Assembly: GCA_019095985.1 (NCBI GenBank)
Contig: CM032661.1
Span: forward strand, 25,601,944 to 25,665,943
From: Streblospio benedicti
Taxonomy: Eukaryota; Annelida; Polychaeta; Spionida; Spionidae
Reading direction: 5' to 3'
DNA: 64,000 nt
The position numbers were made by a program, and so were the translations under genes. A model generated the notes under the pieces. The model saw only the letters and a list, made by a program, of their open reading frames with translations. It was not told the DNA's origin and searched no databases. Shown piece by piece: positions 11,713 to 24,900 of this stretch (the stretch's first letter is position 1; each line of letters opens with the position of its first letter).

Positions 11713-12648
11713 TTATTTATTGAAGTACTGCAATATGAGTAAGATATTAGCAGATGATGTATAACGGCATGTCATTCACATTTTCAAATACTTAACAAAG
11801 TTTACCATAGTCTATAATAGGGTAATACAAATTTAACTAAAGCCAGTCAATGAAAAAGAACATCATGATAATATGATTGACAGGTGAAACTATGGAAATG
11901 TGTTGAAAATATTCAAATTTTTATTGCATAGGGCTATGTTAGCTTATTTCAATAACGTGACTTTGTGAAATATACCGGTATACTAGAGCATAAATACAGC
12001 CTTAATCCTCAATTATTGACACACGTGTATGGTTACGTATAGAAAAATATTATACCCATCATTTGGAAACCGTTCATAACATGTCACAACATTTAATCGA
12101 AGTAACTTCATCACATGCATATCACGTATACAAACAACTGAACTGGCAAGGTAGCAACGTTGTGGCTTGAATTTGCTGATAAGTTTGACATAACAAGAAC
12201 TTGACAGGAGCAAGTAGCAAACCGAGAGAAGTGCCGTGTATCAAAGTGTGCTGTCTTATTTTTTTTCTTTTGGTTCAGATAAAATGAAGCTATGAAGAGG
12301 ACAGTTATTGGAACATAACATTATTGGCCAGACATGCCAGACACGACGCTGGGACCAATTTCTGCAATGGTGCTTCAATTTCTTTCAACTATAAATATGA
12401 TTTGTTCACACCAGATGGGCAGTAAATTCATGGAACATGTGAACTTCAGGGATTGAAGTAATTATATGCAATCTTGTATATTGAAACAAACAAACAGATA
12501 ATAATGCATACATCGTATAAAACATTTTAAAATAAAGATGGGTGTATAGACAGGCGGATTGCCTTTTATGATAATTGCCTACTGACGCGTTTGTACGTGT
12601 ATTACCTTATATATTGCTATATATCCTAAGTGTGCCATAGATGTGGTT

Positions 12649-13011
12649 ATGTATCTTAAAGTGTTACAAATAAAAGAAACCAACGAAATATTAATTGGAA
12701 ACACGCCGACATGTTATAGACAACCCTGGGGCTATTTCCCGAGATTCAATGCGGCGAGATCAGCAAGTCACTCACTGGTTCTAAGAAAAGAAGCTGGTTT
12801 CAAGCTAAATACTAGCCCTCTAGACCTCGACGTTTCTGCGTCAATTGACATGAAAAACATTGAAGAAAAATCAGATGAAATGCTAGATTCGACCAACTGC
12901 ATCCAGAAAGTATACGTGCGCGAAATGTGCAACTGGTGTGGACTTCTGAGTGTTTTCACATCACCGCCCATGTTTCATTCTTGGCGATTTCAAATTCAAC
13001 AGAGCTTTTAA
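12649..13011 (+). CDS. Uncharacterised reading frame of 120 residues, possible terminal exon
   Basis: I do not recognise this protein. The frame stays open from the ATG at 12649 to a stop at 13011. From about 12719 on, where a possible acceptor (GTTATAG) occurs, composition is more coding-like than the surroundings (PWGYFPRFNAARSASHSLVL, then an acidic region, then REMCNWCGLLSVF). There is no signal peptide. Two cysteines in a CxxC spacing stand near the end. It may be the last exon of a gene whose upstream exons are not seen, or a chance frame; the opposite strand also carries a 67-codon frame here. Confidence 0.25.
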   Translation: MYLKVLQIKETNEILIGNTPTCYRQPWGYFPRFNAARSASHSLVLRKEAGFKLNTSPLDLDVSASIDMKNIEEKSDEMLDSTNCIQKVYVREMCNWCGLLSVFTSPPMFHSWRFQIQQSF

Positions 13012-16000
13012 AAATACTTTGTTTGGTTTTGTTTGATTAAATTAGATAAATGTTTGAGAAAGATAGTTGAAAATAGACCATTAATATTCCTAAAATAGCT
13101 CGAATACGAATATTATTTATATGGGGAGTTTTAAAGTTGGACACTGTCTACCTATGCATCTACTTTTCCAGGATGATATCAGATAATAATCTGTAAAATT
13201 GTCATTGCAATACAATTAATAATAGACGACTATGGCTGTCAAATGTGAATCATATACGACTTTCTTTTATCATGATATACAGAAACGTAGATTATTCATA
13301 TTTCTGTAGTGCACCACTGCCACTTATGTGGATTTTTGTTTCTTCGTTTGTTATATACGGACAAAGTGCATGCAGTTGCAGACACTCTCTCCTGTCAAGT
13401 TTAATAAAGATTTCCCCCATCTCAAGATATTAGTTAGAGACCTGTAAAGTCACTGCTGGTGTTGGCACTGTGCCATTATAACGCGGATGCTTTTAATCCC
13501 TCTTACGCCAGGATTATTGGAGCACGCTTTTTGGAGAGTGTTTGAAAGTGTGCACTTGTACGAGTTACTCTGATTCCACGTATTGCACTTCATGTTATCG
13601 GCACTTGCAACTTTGGATGACAATTGCTAGAAAACTTTGCATTAGAAATAAGCTGAGTCTTTGCTTATATGTGGGATTCCACCAACACGGATATCATAAT
13701 TCATGTTTATAATTTGTGCAAACATTTACTATATAATAGTGGTTGAGTGTTTGAGTTGCATTGATTGAATATACATATAACATTCATCATTAAGCTCACT
13801 TCCTAATCGATGGTAATTGAAAGTTTTGGTTTTGCGGATGAGTTTTTTGTTGTTGTGATTTTGTGTTTTGTATTGTTATAGCCAGTTTGATTGCTCAAGG
13901 CTACAAATGGGAGAACACATCATCATCTTGTATGCTATGCACAGAGAAAATTTGATCAAATTGTAAAGCACATGGGCTGACCACTCCAGGTCCTATAGCT
14001 GCTGTTCTGATATGCTCTAATTGAAGTCTTTCATCATGACATCCACAACACATTTGTTCTAGCCAAACATGTTAGTAAACAATGCTAGCCGCACAACATC
14101 TATAGTTTAGACAATGAGTACAGTTGATATGAACCAACCATTGACAAGCCCAGGATATAATTCTCGCTATATATAGTACAATTTAAAATATTTCCAATTT
14201 GCATAAGAGGGTCGCGGCCGCTAATAAGAAATCATGAGAATACATGTATAATCATTAAAATCTATCGAATGTCTGTGTGCTGTGAGCTTTTCTCGTCTAA
14301 ATGACATATGAAGAAGTTTCAATTTCAGATGTGAATTGATGAAATACCTAAACGTATACCACTTTGTGTTCATTCCTCAGGTTTATGTAATTTGGAATAG
14401 TCTAACAACAGCCTTTGGATAATCTGAGCCTATGCATTAAACATCATTTAAATGTCAAATTGCAAAAGAAGCGGCACTGCAAGATCTGCATCTAGAAATG
14501 ATTATGCAGTTGATGGTTTGAAATATACAATTGATAGTCTGTAACATAACATTGAACATTTCGTACCTTGCATTTATAAACTCGCCTAGAACAGAAAAAA
14601 AAACTATATGCAGTTTGGTAGTTGTGATTGGTAACATGTGAACATCATAAACTTACTAAATGGATACAACATCTAAGTGATCTGGGAGAAAAGGCACCAA
14701 CTTGTTTAAAACGTTATAAATAGATAAATTGATAATAGAGGATAATGTTCACAGCTCTCTACACGACAGGAAATTAACTTCTCCGTAAGTAACACGCGTT
14801 TATCTAATGAAAGCTGTTATATCTTGGTAGCATAATGATGCTAAAGGGAATGTTCAATTCTCTGTAGTAGACGTATCATTTCTAGTCAATATACACTTAG
14901 TAAGACATTTTAAATACAAAACAAAAACTGAGGATGTGCACAACATTTTTCCATCCACTGGGTGATGGAACGCATTATGTTCATTGGAGATGTAAATACA
15001 AATATGTAACATAATATCTCTCTCTCTTTTCCCCATTTTCACAGCACATTTCTCATAATACATGGTACGAAATAAGGAGCACTCAGAGGCCCTTTGCCGG
15101 CTGATCTTTTGCGAGGACAGGCTTATTTAAATACATTCATGGCTCCATGGACCGGCTACTTTTGATAGTTTCCGGCTCAATGAGTTGGCATTCCCAGGGC
15201 ACATAGAATTCTGTGGGAAGCCAATATCTACTTGCTATATCATTATGGGTTTTTCTCCTAGCCACGGACAGAAATCTGATTGGCTGCAAATTGCTGTGGC
15301 AAAATCACGTTATGACAAAGTATTGACGTCATAGATTTGTCAAGTAGGTTTTCACAGGAGACGCCAAATTAACCTTTGTTGGCCTAGTTACCACCACAAG
15401 ATTGTATCGACACACAATACAAATGAATCAGCATTGTCAACTGATTTTTGGACCACTCACAATCGAGGTTTTTGTCAATGAGTAATTGTGGTTTATTGCA
15501 TCGGGCGTGATTGGCACAAACAGCGTACGTAGTGAAGAAGGCGTACTGACAGTACAGCACATAAGCTAACCTAGCACACACCACCATTTTAAAGGGGAAA
15601 AACAATGACTACGATCAGCCACTGCATGTTAGAATTGCTATACAAGGGGTGTTGGAGGGGGTGGGGGTTAGATTGTGAGGTGTAGGTTGAATACTGTTGC
15701 CAACAAGCTGTATAGATCATAATAAGTCAATGTCCATTAGGAAGTTTGAATTATGATGCAAATTTAAAATATTTTATTTTTCAAATGTGTTGCAATTACA
15801 AAAAAGAAACAAACAGTATGGGCGTTTCCATGAAAAAAGAGGACTATAATTGCAACTGTTTCGAAAGTTGCAACTATATTTTATTGTCAATTAATAATTT
15901 AGACGTGCGTATTAGAACTCACGCCGTGAGTCAATGTGTACCTTCATGGGTAACTAGACGTTTGGATTTAGATAAATGGCAAGTATGAAAAACAATTTAC

Positions 16001-18575
16001 TTTACGATGAGATAGGGTGGGTGGAATATTATATGATTACCTTTGTTTACTTCCATAGCTATATATGTGCAACGGTATATAACATCCACGTGCACACGAC
16101 TATTGATGCCAGGGTATCAATACAAACACTGTATTCCCTGACCCAGAGTGCCCAGAACTTGATTATACTCAAGGTTCAAGCCTTCAGGGAAGTTACGCTG
16201 GAGCACTGTAGACAGTGGCAACATGTACCGTTTAGTACATGGAATGGGTTGTGCATTTTTCAAAGAGTGTCCCGCAATGCTGTATACATTCAAGCACGTT
16301 GAATGTAGTTTTAGTTACAATCCTACTGTTACCAGACATTAGCATCAGTAATTAGGGATTTGAAGATTAGTAATCAATAATGGGCTAATTATAACTAATC
16401 TTATAACTATTGAAATAGCTTGTTGGAAAGCACACTTAGACTAACTTTCATTGAAACTGGCAGCCGGTGGTTTTGATTAGATATGGAGACATTGTACATA
16501 GACTGACCATTTTATGATCATACGTATTGCAACAATTGCATGACATGGAGCAAAGCACTGTTACAGTGCTCGAGCGACTTTACATCAACGCCAGGCCATA
16601 GGCATTCTTACCACACAATATTGAGTTTAACAACTCATGGGGAGAACACAATAATTGCTACCGTAGTGTCTGTTATTCATCGCACACATTAGCATTCACT
16701 AGCCTCGTACGTTCTAACTTAACTTGCAGATGCCATGAAAAAGTGTGCAACCCAGTAGGGATCAATTTGCTCAACACCCATCAATCAGGTCCGACTGGGA
16801 CTCAAACGCACAACATTCTGCTCCAACTTCCTCTCCCTTCGGTCATAGTGTAGACAATCTTATAAATTATCAGTGTTGAATTTGGTCTGTGTGTAGACTG
16901 CGTGCACCCCAGTCTGCTGTACCATTTATAATTGTACACAACAAAGTGATGTCACAACCTAACCTTTGGTTGAGTGACTGCGTGCAATTGCTTTGTAGTT
17001 GGCACCGTCCTGGATCTTTTGCCAAGCACCAGAAATATAAAGCGATGTAAACTATTCGCTAACAATGAGCAAAACAAGAGCACTAAACACATTAGAGAGC
17101 AACAAGTAGCTCCTAAACTTCCTTAACACAACCATGATGAAGCTAATTACGCGTACAAATTCGTACACTCAGAGACTCTTTTCAGTCATGAACTCACCTT
17201 GACATTTCTCCATTTCATTTTGCATACCGTTATTTTAGAAGGTGCAGCGAAAAGAAACTGGCATTGTAAGGAGACACGCTGCTATATAAGTACTTGCCTG
17301 CCTGTTCGACTCTGTTTATTTTTTGCTTTGTCTTTATACTTCTTGAGTACTGTTTATTCTTCTATTTATTATCCAATTCTTGCTCTAAAAATTCAAACTA
17401 TTCGAACTTTAACCAAGGTATGAGTGCTCTAACTCAATATGTTATAGGCCCCGGAGAGCAATGCTAGATCTAACTTCTCATTTGATATTATCAGTAACCA
17501 TGTAAGTAGACACAAATTAACTGAAGCTACACTTGAAATATATACAAAAATGGATGAAAAAAATTCAAACAGCCACGCCCATTAGATATGAGCACGACCG
17601 AAACATGTGACGAGTGAGTTAGATGTGGCCATATCTTCATGAATCCTTGAGAGAAACCCCTTAAATATCCGTGACTAATTGGCACATATGAAAGGATATA
17701 CAGGCCTCTTTGTCATGTGCCCGGTGACGCTGCGAATTAGTGGGCACGTACGTGATCAGCCACAGTACAGCTATAAGATGATGCGCTGCCGTGTCTTGAG
17801 AACTGTGTATGGTTTAAAGTGAATTTATGTATAAGCCTTTGCTTTTTAACAGTATAGACTTAGTCATAAATGCACGCTGTGCCAGAACTGGATGATTATG
17901 GCTTGCAGATCCAGTTTTTGAAAAGGGGCAGGATGTGGCACCCACATGACACCATGGGTTGTGTATCTAGATCTGAATATGATTATGATAGACGTCAATA
18001 TACAAATCAGCAGAATTCCATATGTATGTTGTATTATCTGCCTAACAAAGCTCTTGTTGCTGGTGTTTAATTTGTTTTTATATATTGATAAGTGCCATAC
18101 AATGCGAAGTTTGGAACTGTACAAACCCTAGACCTAGAACACACCCATTCATGGCCAAAAACCAATCACAATGCATTTCACAAGACCTAAGCACGTAGTT
18201 TCACCCCTGGACTCAGACTCTTGTGTATAATTTTGCTGATGCATTTTGGACCTTAACAGCCAGCTGATTCGTACGTGCGCTGTTATACGTCACCATGTAA
18301 CGTCTCTTTTACGATCCTTTCATCAGCATACGTCGCCGACCAAATGCTCGTTAACTAGGGGTACCTGTGTATATTTAGAGGGAGCGACATGACATTGTAC
18401 GTTGTTCATAGTCAGGGGTCGTTTTATGATTGCCGTAGAAATATTTAGCACTAGTGGATGGAAAAGGACCTGTTAACTGTTTGCAGAAGCCGACATGTTT
18501 TCTTGATATAATATTATGCCATTGCTGTCTGATTTAGTATTGTGAAATAATCGGGAAGGCTATGTAAAATTATTT
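13012..18575. other. Gene-poor stretch
   Basis: No gene is recognised on either strand. The longest frames (15976-16302 plus, 108 codons; 15746-15988 plus) are AT-rich and lack domains. A short CT run lies near 15018-15030. No inverted-repeat element is obvious by eye. Confidence 0.4.
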
Positions 18576-18673
18576 GGTAGATCGTGGACTCGAACTCACG
18601 GTCTCCCGTCCATGATTCAGACCAGTCATATATCATGGGCGGACCTTCTATTAAACCACTGAACTAATCTCCC
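18576..18673 (-). repeat. tRNA-like sequence (SINE head or tRNA pseudogene)
   Basis: On the minus strand it starts GGGAGATTAGTTCAGTGG (box A-like) and ends with GAGTTCGAGTCC (box B-like) and ATCTACC. The outer seven bases can pair at six positions with the 3' end, as in an acceptor stem. At 98 bases the middle is too long for a simple tRNA and contains its own inverted pair (GGTCCGCCCATGAT / ATCATGGACGGGAGACC). It is probably a tRNA-derived repeat rather than a working tRNA. Confidence 0.5.
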
Positions 18674-18675
18674 TT

Positions 18676-21600
18676 GACACAGTACACATACTTCAGTTCG
18701 CACCTGTATCAATCTTATGCGATGCACGTTCCCGCCTTGATACTATTATTAGCCTACCAGCCTCGCAGCCTCAATCAGTCATAGCCTACTTATACCACCG
18801 ACTATTACGAAGCAGTCCTCCAGACACGTGAGCCATGCACACCTATACATAGCTACGTATCTTACCGGCTACTTACATTCACAGTGTTGCATTTGAACAT
18901 ATAATTAGGCAGTAATTGTAAGTACACATAACTGAGTTCCTCATTTCTCCATTGGCCTTCCGATTACCCATATTGGTAAATTCATGAAGTCAATACCAAC
19001 AATAAATCAAACCACTCATCACCCACCACTACTGTCACTACTCCATATCGAAGCAGGTCACCAAGCCAACTCATTATTCATTCAGGCGTGACTCACATAT
19101 TTGTATGTCATCTGAAGGAACACAGTCGGCCAGGGCAGGCAAACGTCGGTAATTATTGCTCATTCTGCTTTCTGTAAACTTCTGTGCCCCTAATTGGACG
19201 TAAGATAGATGATATCAGCTACAAGAGTTTCATTTTGTACAGATCTATAAAAACACAACTTGCGTTTCTAAGAATGAAGACATTTTGAGTTCTCATGAAT
19301 ACCGAATACTTCTATATACTATGATCATATAGTTTTTGTCCGTGTGAATCTTAGTGCCGTTTGTCGTTGGTTAGGTTATGTCTATTTATGAAGGATTTTA
19401 TTCTGTGCTTTTTTTCTGAATGACACAGCACGGAACTATTTGCTCGGTGAAAACATTTTTTGAATAATTACAAAACATACTCAACCAGGTTTTATGATAC
19501 GAGAACTTCCAGTTCAATTTCCATAATTGTTCTCACAAACCCACAATTCTTGTTTACACATTTTGAATATATGATAATAAACCATACATCTTAGAATATT
19601 ACTAGCTTAGGGTATACTAATGTGAAGGGCACAACAGGCCGCAATGCTAGTCTACTGCCTGTCTACGGCCAAAATCTTATACAGGCCGCAACAATCATTG
19701 AATGATCCGTGCGACAAACGTAGTATAGGCTTTTGAAAGGCAGTACGGTGACCGCCGAAGAAATTTGGCATGCCAAACTCCTGCGACTAGTGTTAGCAGT
19801 CGTCTGCCCCTATGAAGGCAGTGCGGCGACCTTACGCTAGCTAAATGTGGTATACATACACAACATCTACCCGCATTGCCCGTACACAGATACGGTACTT
19901 GGATCATGGACAGTGAGTACCCTTTACCATGAACGTACGAATCACACCGTGTGTAGAACTCATGTTAAGTTGTACGCCAGTACAACGCACGTTCGAAGCA
20001 TGTTGACCTCACGGCCACCTCAATTGAATAATCCCCCCTTGCAAACGCACTCGTAACGCATGGAACCCGTGCTGCATGTGCCTATAACAGTTGCTATAGC
20101 ATGCTGAAAACGCCGTAGACACCGCAGACCTGAACAAGCCGTGCGGCTAAACTGTCCGCAAGGTCGGTTGTGCTCCTGGCTTAAGGTGTATAAACACACT
20201 AATCTACTATTTCGACTGCGGGTTCGGCTATGGTTCCAAGCCAATGCGCATTTAATCCAAACATTCTTGAGAATAACTGGTGTGAATGATTATAATGTAA
20301 TATCAATATCTGAGTTTTGTGAAGATATAATGGTACATTTCAGTATGTGTTGTACAATAAAAAAAACTAAGTTGAGATGCGGTTTACTTATGTACCGTGT
20401 TAAATAAAGTTCATGTTCATATAATCATGGCTTTTCATGAGTCCATACATATACGACACTCAACGGTGTGTTAAAATAGACACTGTCAAGTATAGCATGG
20501 TCCTCGCCAGTTCTTGAATTAAAGGAACCTGTGCATTTGCGCTCACCGCCTCTTGGTTTATGGTACTGAATTAAGAATGTACTAAATCGGTTAGGCCAGC
20601 GGCTAATTTTACCATTTTGTAAATGCAAACCACTCGCTGGAGTTGAATGTTGACGTGTTTATCAACAACGACATGTGGTCAACATGTTAGGCTGACCAGT
20701 TCGAAAATAAACTGCAACACATGGGCAATGTCATTCAATATTACAATGAATAATCTGTCCACCTGACTTCTACAAAATGATAGCATATCTCAGCTGACTT
20801 TGCTGAGTGATCTAGGTTTGACAGACTGCAAAAGCAGCAGGCTCGCCTACAGCACAGAACGATTGAATTGGTAGGATCCACTGGGTTATGTATGCACGTG
20901 TAGACTATATACAACTTAGTTGGGTCTATTCACCTCCCTAGAATTTACGGGCAAAGACCACTTTCTACGAAAGGTCGACCCTTTTTATTTGTTTGTGTGA
21001 ATAATACTTCGTACAATTGTATCCGATAATCTACTTTGACAGAATGATTTAAATGTTATAATAATATTATAATGTATTCATATATTTAATGTTTGTATAT
21101 TTCTATGAGTATAAACCCTAACCCTAACCAAAACCCTAACCATCAGGGGGCAAGTAATTCTAGTACAGAAGAGCCACTTTTTCAAGAAAATTACAGGAAA
21201 AAAATATTTAAAAAAAAACTCCCGTAGAGAGTGGGCAAATAAGACTAAGAATAAAAAGTTTGCTCATTTGCCACCCATGCTAATACATTGCTTAATGTTG
21301 TCTCTCTTGAATGAATACACAATTGCATTAGTAACTCATATTACTGCATATGTGCATATTTATTAACGAAATGGAGTGTTGAAACAATAGTAACCCGATT
21401 AATGTATACGCGCAGTCGTGTAAAACAAATTCACAATTTATATCATAGTGACTCGAGAATGGAGGTCAAAGGAAACTACTGAAGAAGGCCATTTGAAGGT
21501 CGATGCTTCAATACATTACGTGCGTGATCAAAGGTGAACCCTGCATCATGTGAGGTGATTACGGAGATTATCTCCCTGCTCTGAAACTGAAAAAGAGGCA

Positions 21601-21755
21601 GCGCACTTGCCCATTCATGACAGGAAATTTGAGTGGAAGCACTATGCGGGGGAATCACTGAAATAATCAACGAAAATGGAATCATTTAGAGTGATAAGCA
21701 AAAATGGAAATAATAGCTTTTAATGCGGGCTGATAGCTTTCTTCAATAGAATACA
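18676..21755. repeat. Large direct duplication, copy A (left of the assembly gap)
   Basis: This segment is repeated after the gap. 18676-19370 matches 21950-22650; 20240-21755 matches 24960-26468. The last 490 or so bases (about 21262-21755) match 25975-26468 exactly by eye, and copy A stops at the N run exactly where copy B continues into unique sequence. The frame at 21476-21685 (minus) and its twin at 26189-26398 are the same chance frame in the two copies. No gene is recognised. Confidence 0.85.
21113..21141. repeat. Interstitial telomere-like repeat tract
   Basis: Three CCCTAA units with one interruption (AAACCCTAACCCTAACC, AAAACCCTAACC). A shorter, altered version is in the second copy near 25837. 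It is too short to be a telomere and may be a trace of break repair or a simple repeat. Confidence 0.7.
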
Positions 21756-21855
21756 NNNNNNNNNNNNNNNNNNNNNNNNNNNNNNNNNNNNNNNNNNNNN
21801 NNNNNNNNNNNNNNNNNNNNNNNNNNNNNNNNNNNNNNNNNNNNNNNNNNNNNNN
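21756..21855. other. Assembly gap, 100 N
   Basis: Exactly 100 undetermined bases, a default size for a gap of unknown length. Sequences on either side belong to the same duplicated segment. Confidence 0.99.
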
Positions 21856-21949
21856 AAACCAATTTTTTCATAAAAAACCTTCCTTTTTTTGGGCGGAAAC
21901 CTTCCCCTATTTAAAAACCACTTTTGGGGAACCCAAAAAAATTTTTCCC
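21856..21949. other. Low-quality sequence at the gap edge
   Basis: This stretch consists of stretched homopolymer blocks (AAACC, TTTTTT, AAAAAA, CCTTCC, GGGG, AAAAAAA, TTTTT, CCCC), the look of over-called peaks at the end of a capillary sequencing read. It should not be read as genomic sequence. Confidence 0.75.
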
Positions 21950-24900
21950 CGACAGAGTACACATCTTCAGTTCGCACCTGTATCAATCTTATGCGATGCA
22001 CGTTCCCTGCCTTGATACTATTATTAGCCTACCAGCCTGCAGCCTCAATCAGTCATAGCCTACTTATACCACCGACTATTACGAAGCAGTCCTCCAGACA
22101 CGTGAGCCGTGCACACCTATACATAGCTACGTATCTTACCGGCTACTTACATTCACAGTGTTGCATTTGAACATATAATTAGGGCAGTAATTGTAGGCTA
22201 CACATAACGGAGTTCCTATTTCTCCATTGGCCTTCCGATGACCCATATTGGTAAATGCATGAAGTCAATACAAACACAATCAAACCACCTTCCATCACCC
22301 ACCACTGATGTCACTACCTCCATATCGAATTGCAGGTCACCAGGCCAACTCATTATTCATTCATTGTGACTAACATATTTGTATTTCAACTTGAAGGAAC
22401 ACAGTCGACCAGGGCAGGCAAAACGGTAATTATTGCTGATTCTGTTTCATGTAAACTGACTGGCCCTAATTGGACCTAAGATAGATATATCAGCTCAACA
22501 AGAGTTTAGATTTTTGTACAGATCTATAAAAAACACAACTTGCGTTTCTAAAAATGAAGCATATTTTGAGTTCTCATGGATACCGAATTGTTTCTATATA
22601 CTATGATCATTTACAGGATATGTGTGAGGTTTTTAGTTTGTCGTTGGTAAATATATGTCTAACGAGATGAAACACGTTCATAAAAAATCAAAGTTATATT
22701 CATAACAAGCAGGGAATTAAAGGATGGTCGATAAAAATTTTGCTGAATAATAGTGAAAAACATACTGTTGATTTTTGATACGAGAATATAGTTTAATTTG
22801 GATAATTACACCCATGTAGCAATGAATGAGAAATATTTTGAGACTTACGATCGATAAACCATGCATTTTAGAATAATACTTTTTAAATAGACTCCCTGAA
22901 GGAAAAAACATTACAGGAACTAGTTTAGTTCGTCTAAAACCATGTTGTACACCCAATCTATCATTGAAAAATGCTGCCGAACGGTATATGCATGATGAAA
23001 CATGGCAGAACGGTGACCGCAGATGAACTTTAGGATGCCAAAAACTGTTTAGTATTAAGCTTTTACATAGATTTATGTATAGAGCAAAATAGAATTACCT
23101 TCTGCAGCCGTGGTTTTCTGATTCTCAAAATTACCCGCAATATTACGACGGATCACTGTGATATTGGACACTGTGAGTTTTTTGGTCACTGGTACGTTAA
23201 TAGAAAACACATAACTGATGTTCCATGTTTCTCCATACGCCATCTTCCCACGCCTCAACTTCCATATTTGACAAACTTATTATTGTTTGATTTTATCACC
23301 CCCTTGGTGTCAAATTAATCGCATACTGGTCACCTTTTATCATTCTCAAAGGCGTGACTAAAGGATATGTCATCTGAAAAACGTTATATTTGCTGACGTT
23401 TTTTGTGCGGCTCATTTGACTTTTGTAGACATCTCCTGGCTTAAAACGGACCCACGAAATAAGAGATGATTTTGACTGCGGGAGCATTAATTATTGCATC
23501 AATGCCTATAAAAGTAAGGCATTCTTGACAAGAAACGTATGAGTTCTCATGAATTTTCAACACTGAGTGGGACAAAAAATATTGGTCCGTTAGTATGTTC
23601 TAATAGCCTGCAAACATTGACACGGCACTGACACCGTCGCCGAAATTTACCTGTCAAAATTTTCCAATGCACAGGATACATGCTCAAAATAATCTATTTA
23701 GTTGAAACAATTACATAGACTTATAAATATGGATGGGATATCGCATATTACCACAGATTGTTTCCATCAAAAATATTGTATTAATTCAACGACTAATAAG
23801 TGAAATGAATAACCATATAGAATTTGCTTGGCGTTGCGGTCTAATTCACCGTAATAAACCTACAAATACACTGCAGTTATTTCTAGATGTGAACCATCCG
23901 ACATGTGGTCACATTGCGAGACCTGTTCAGTACTAAACGTCCACTATAGGAAACATAGGACGTTACAATGAATAATTTGGTAATGCTCTGCCAAAATGCT
24001 GTTTGTCGTTGCAGTCGTTATGTCTATTTATGAAGGATTTTATTCTGTACTTTTTTCTGTATGACACAGCACGGAACTATTGAATCGGTGAAAACATTTT
24101 TGAATGCACGTGTAAACATAGTATCAACCAGGTTTTGTGTCTATTCACTTTACCATGAATTTACGAATCACAAATTGAACTCACAAAACCCACAATTTTG
24201 TTTATTTGTTTTGAATAATGTTGACAATCAAAACCATAATCATCTTTGAATAATGATTTAAATGTTATAATAATGTGATAGGGCATTCAACCCGTGCTGC
24301 ATGTTTGTATATTTCTATGAGTCCAAACCTTAACCAAGGCCCTGGTCCCCTCATTGAGTCTGCGGCGTACACGAAGACATCCACTTAGTATTGAGAAAAG
24401 TACAGAAAAATACATACGCACGGGCCGAAGAGAGTGTCGGCATGGTTTTAAGAATGGCCGTGCCCTCAATTTGCATAGCAGTAATGATTGCTTAATGTTG
24501 TCTCTTGAATTAATACGCAATTGCATTAGTAACTCATATTACTGCACGTGCATATTTATACCCGCAAATGGAGCGTTGAAATAATAGTACCCGATTAATG
24601 AATACGCGCAGGGTAAAACAAATTACAATTTATATCATAGTGAATCGGAGAATGGAGGTCAAAGAACTACTGAAGAAGCCATTTGAAGGTCGAGTACAAA
24701 TTACCGTACGATCCTTGGTGAACCCTGCATCATGCCGCACTGATTACGGAGATTATCTCCCTGCTCTGAAACTGAAAAAGGTTGTAGAACCCTTGCCCAT
24801 TCATGACAGGAAATAAACAGTGCTATAGCATGCGGGGGAAACGAAAATAGACACCGCAAAATGGAATCAAGAGTGGCCAAACTGTCCGAAAGGTCGGTTG

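Noticed and set aside
21113-21141. Chromosome end
   Set aside because: Only three telomere-like units, flanked on both sides by ordinary sequence.
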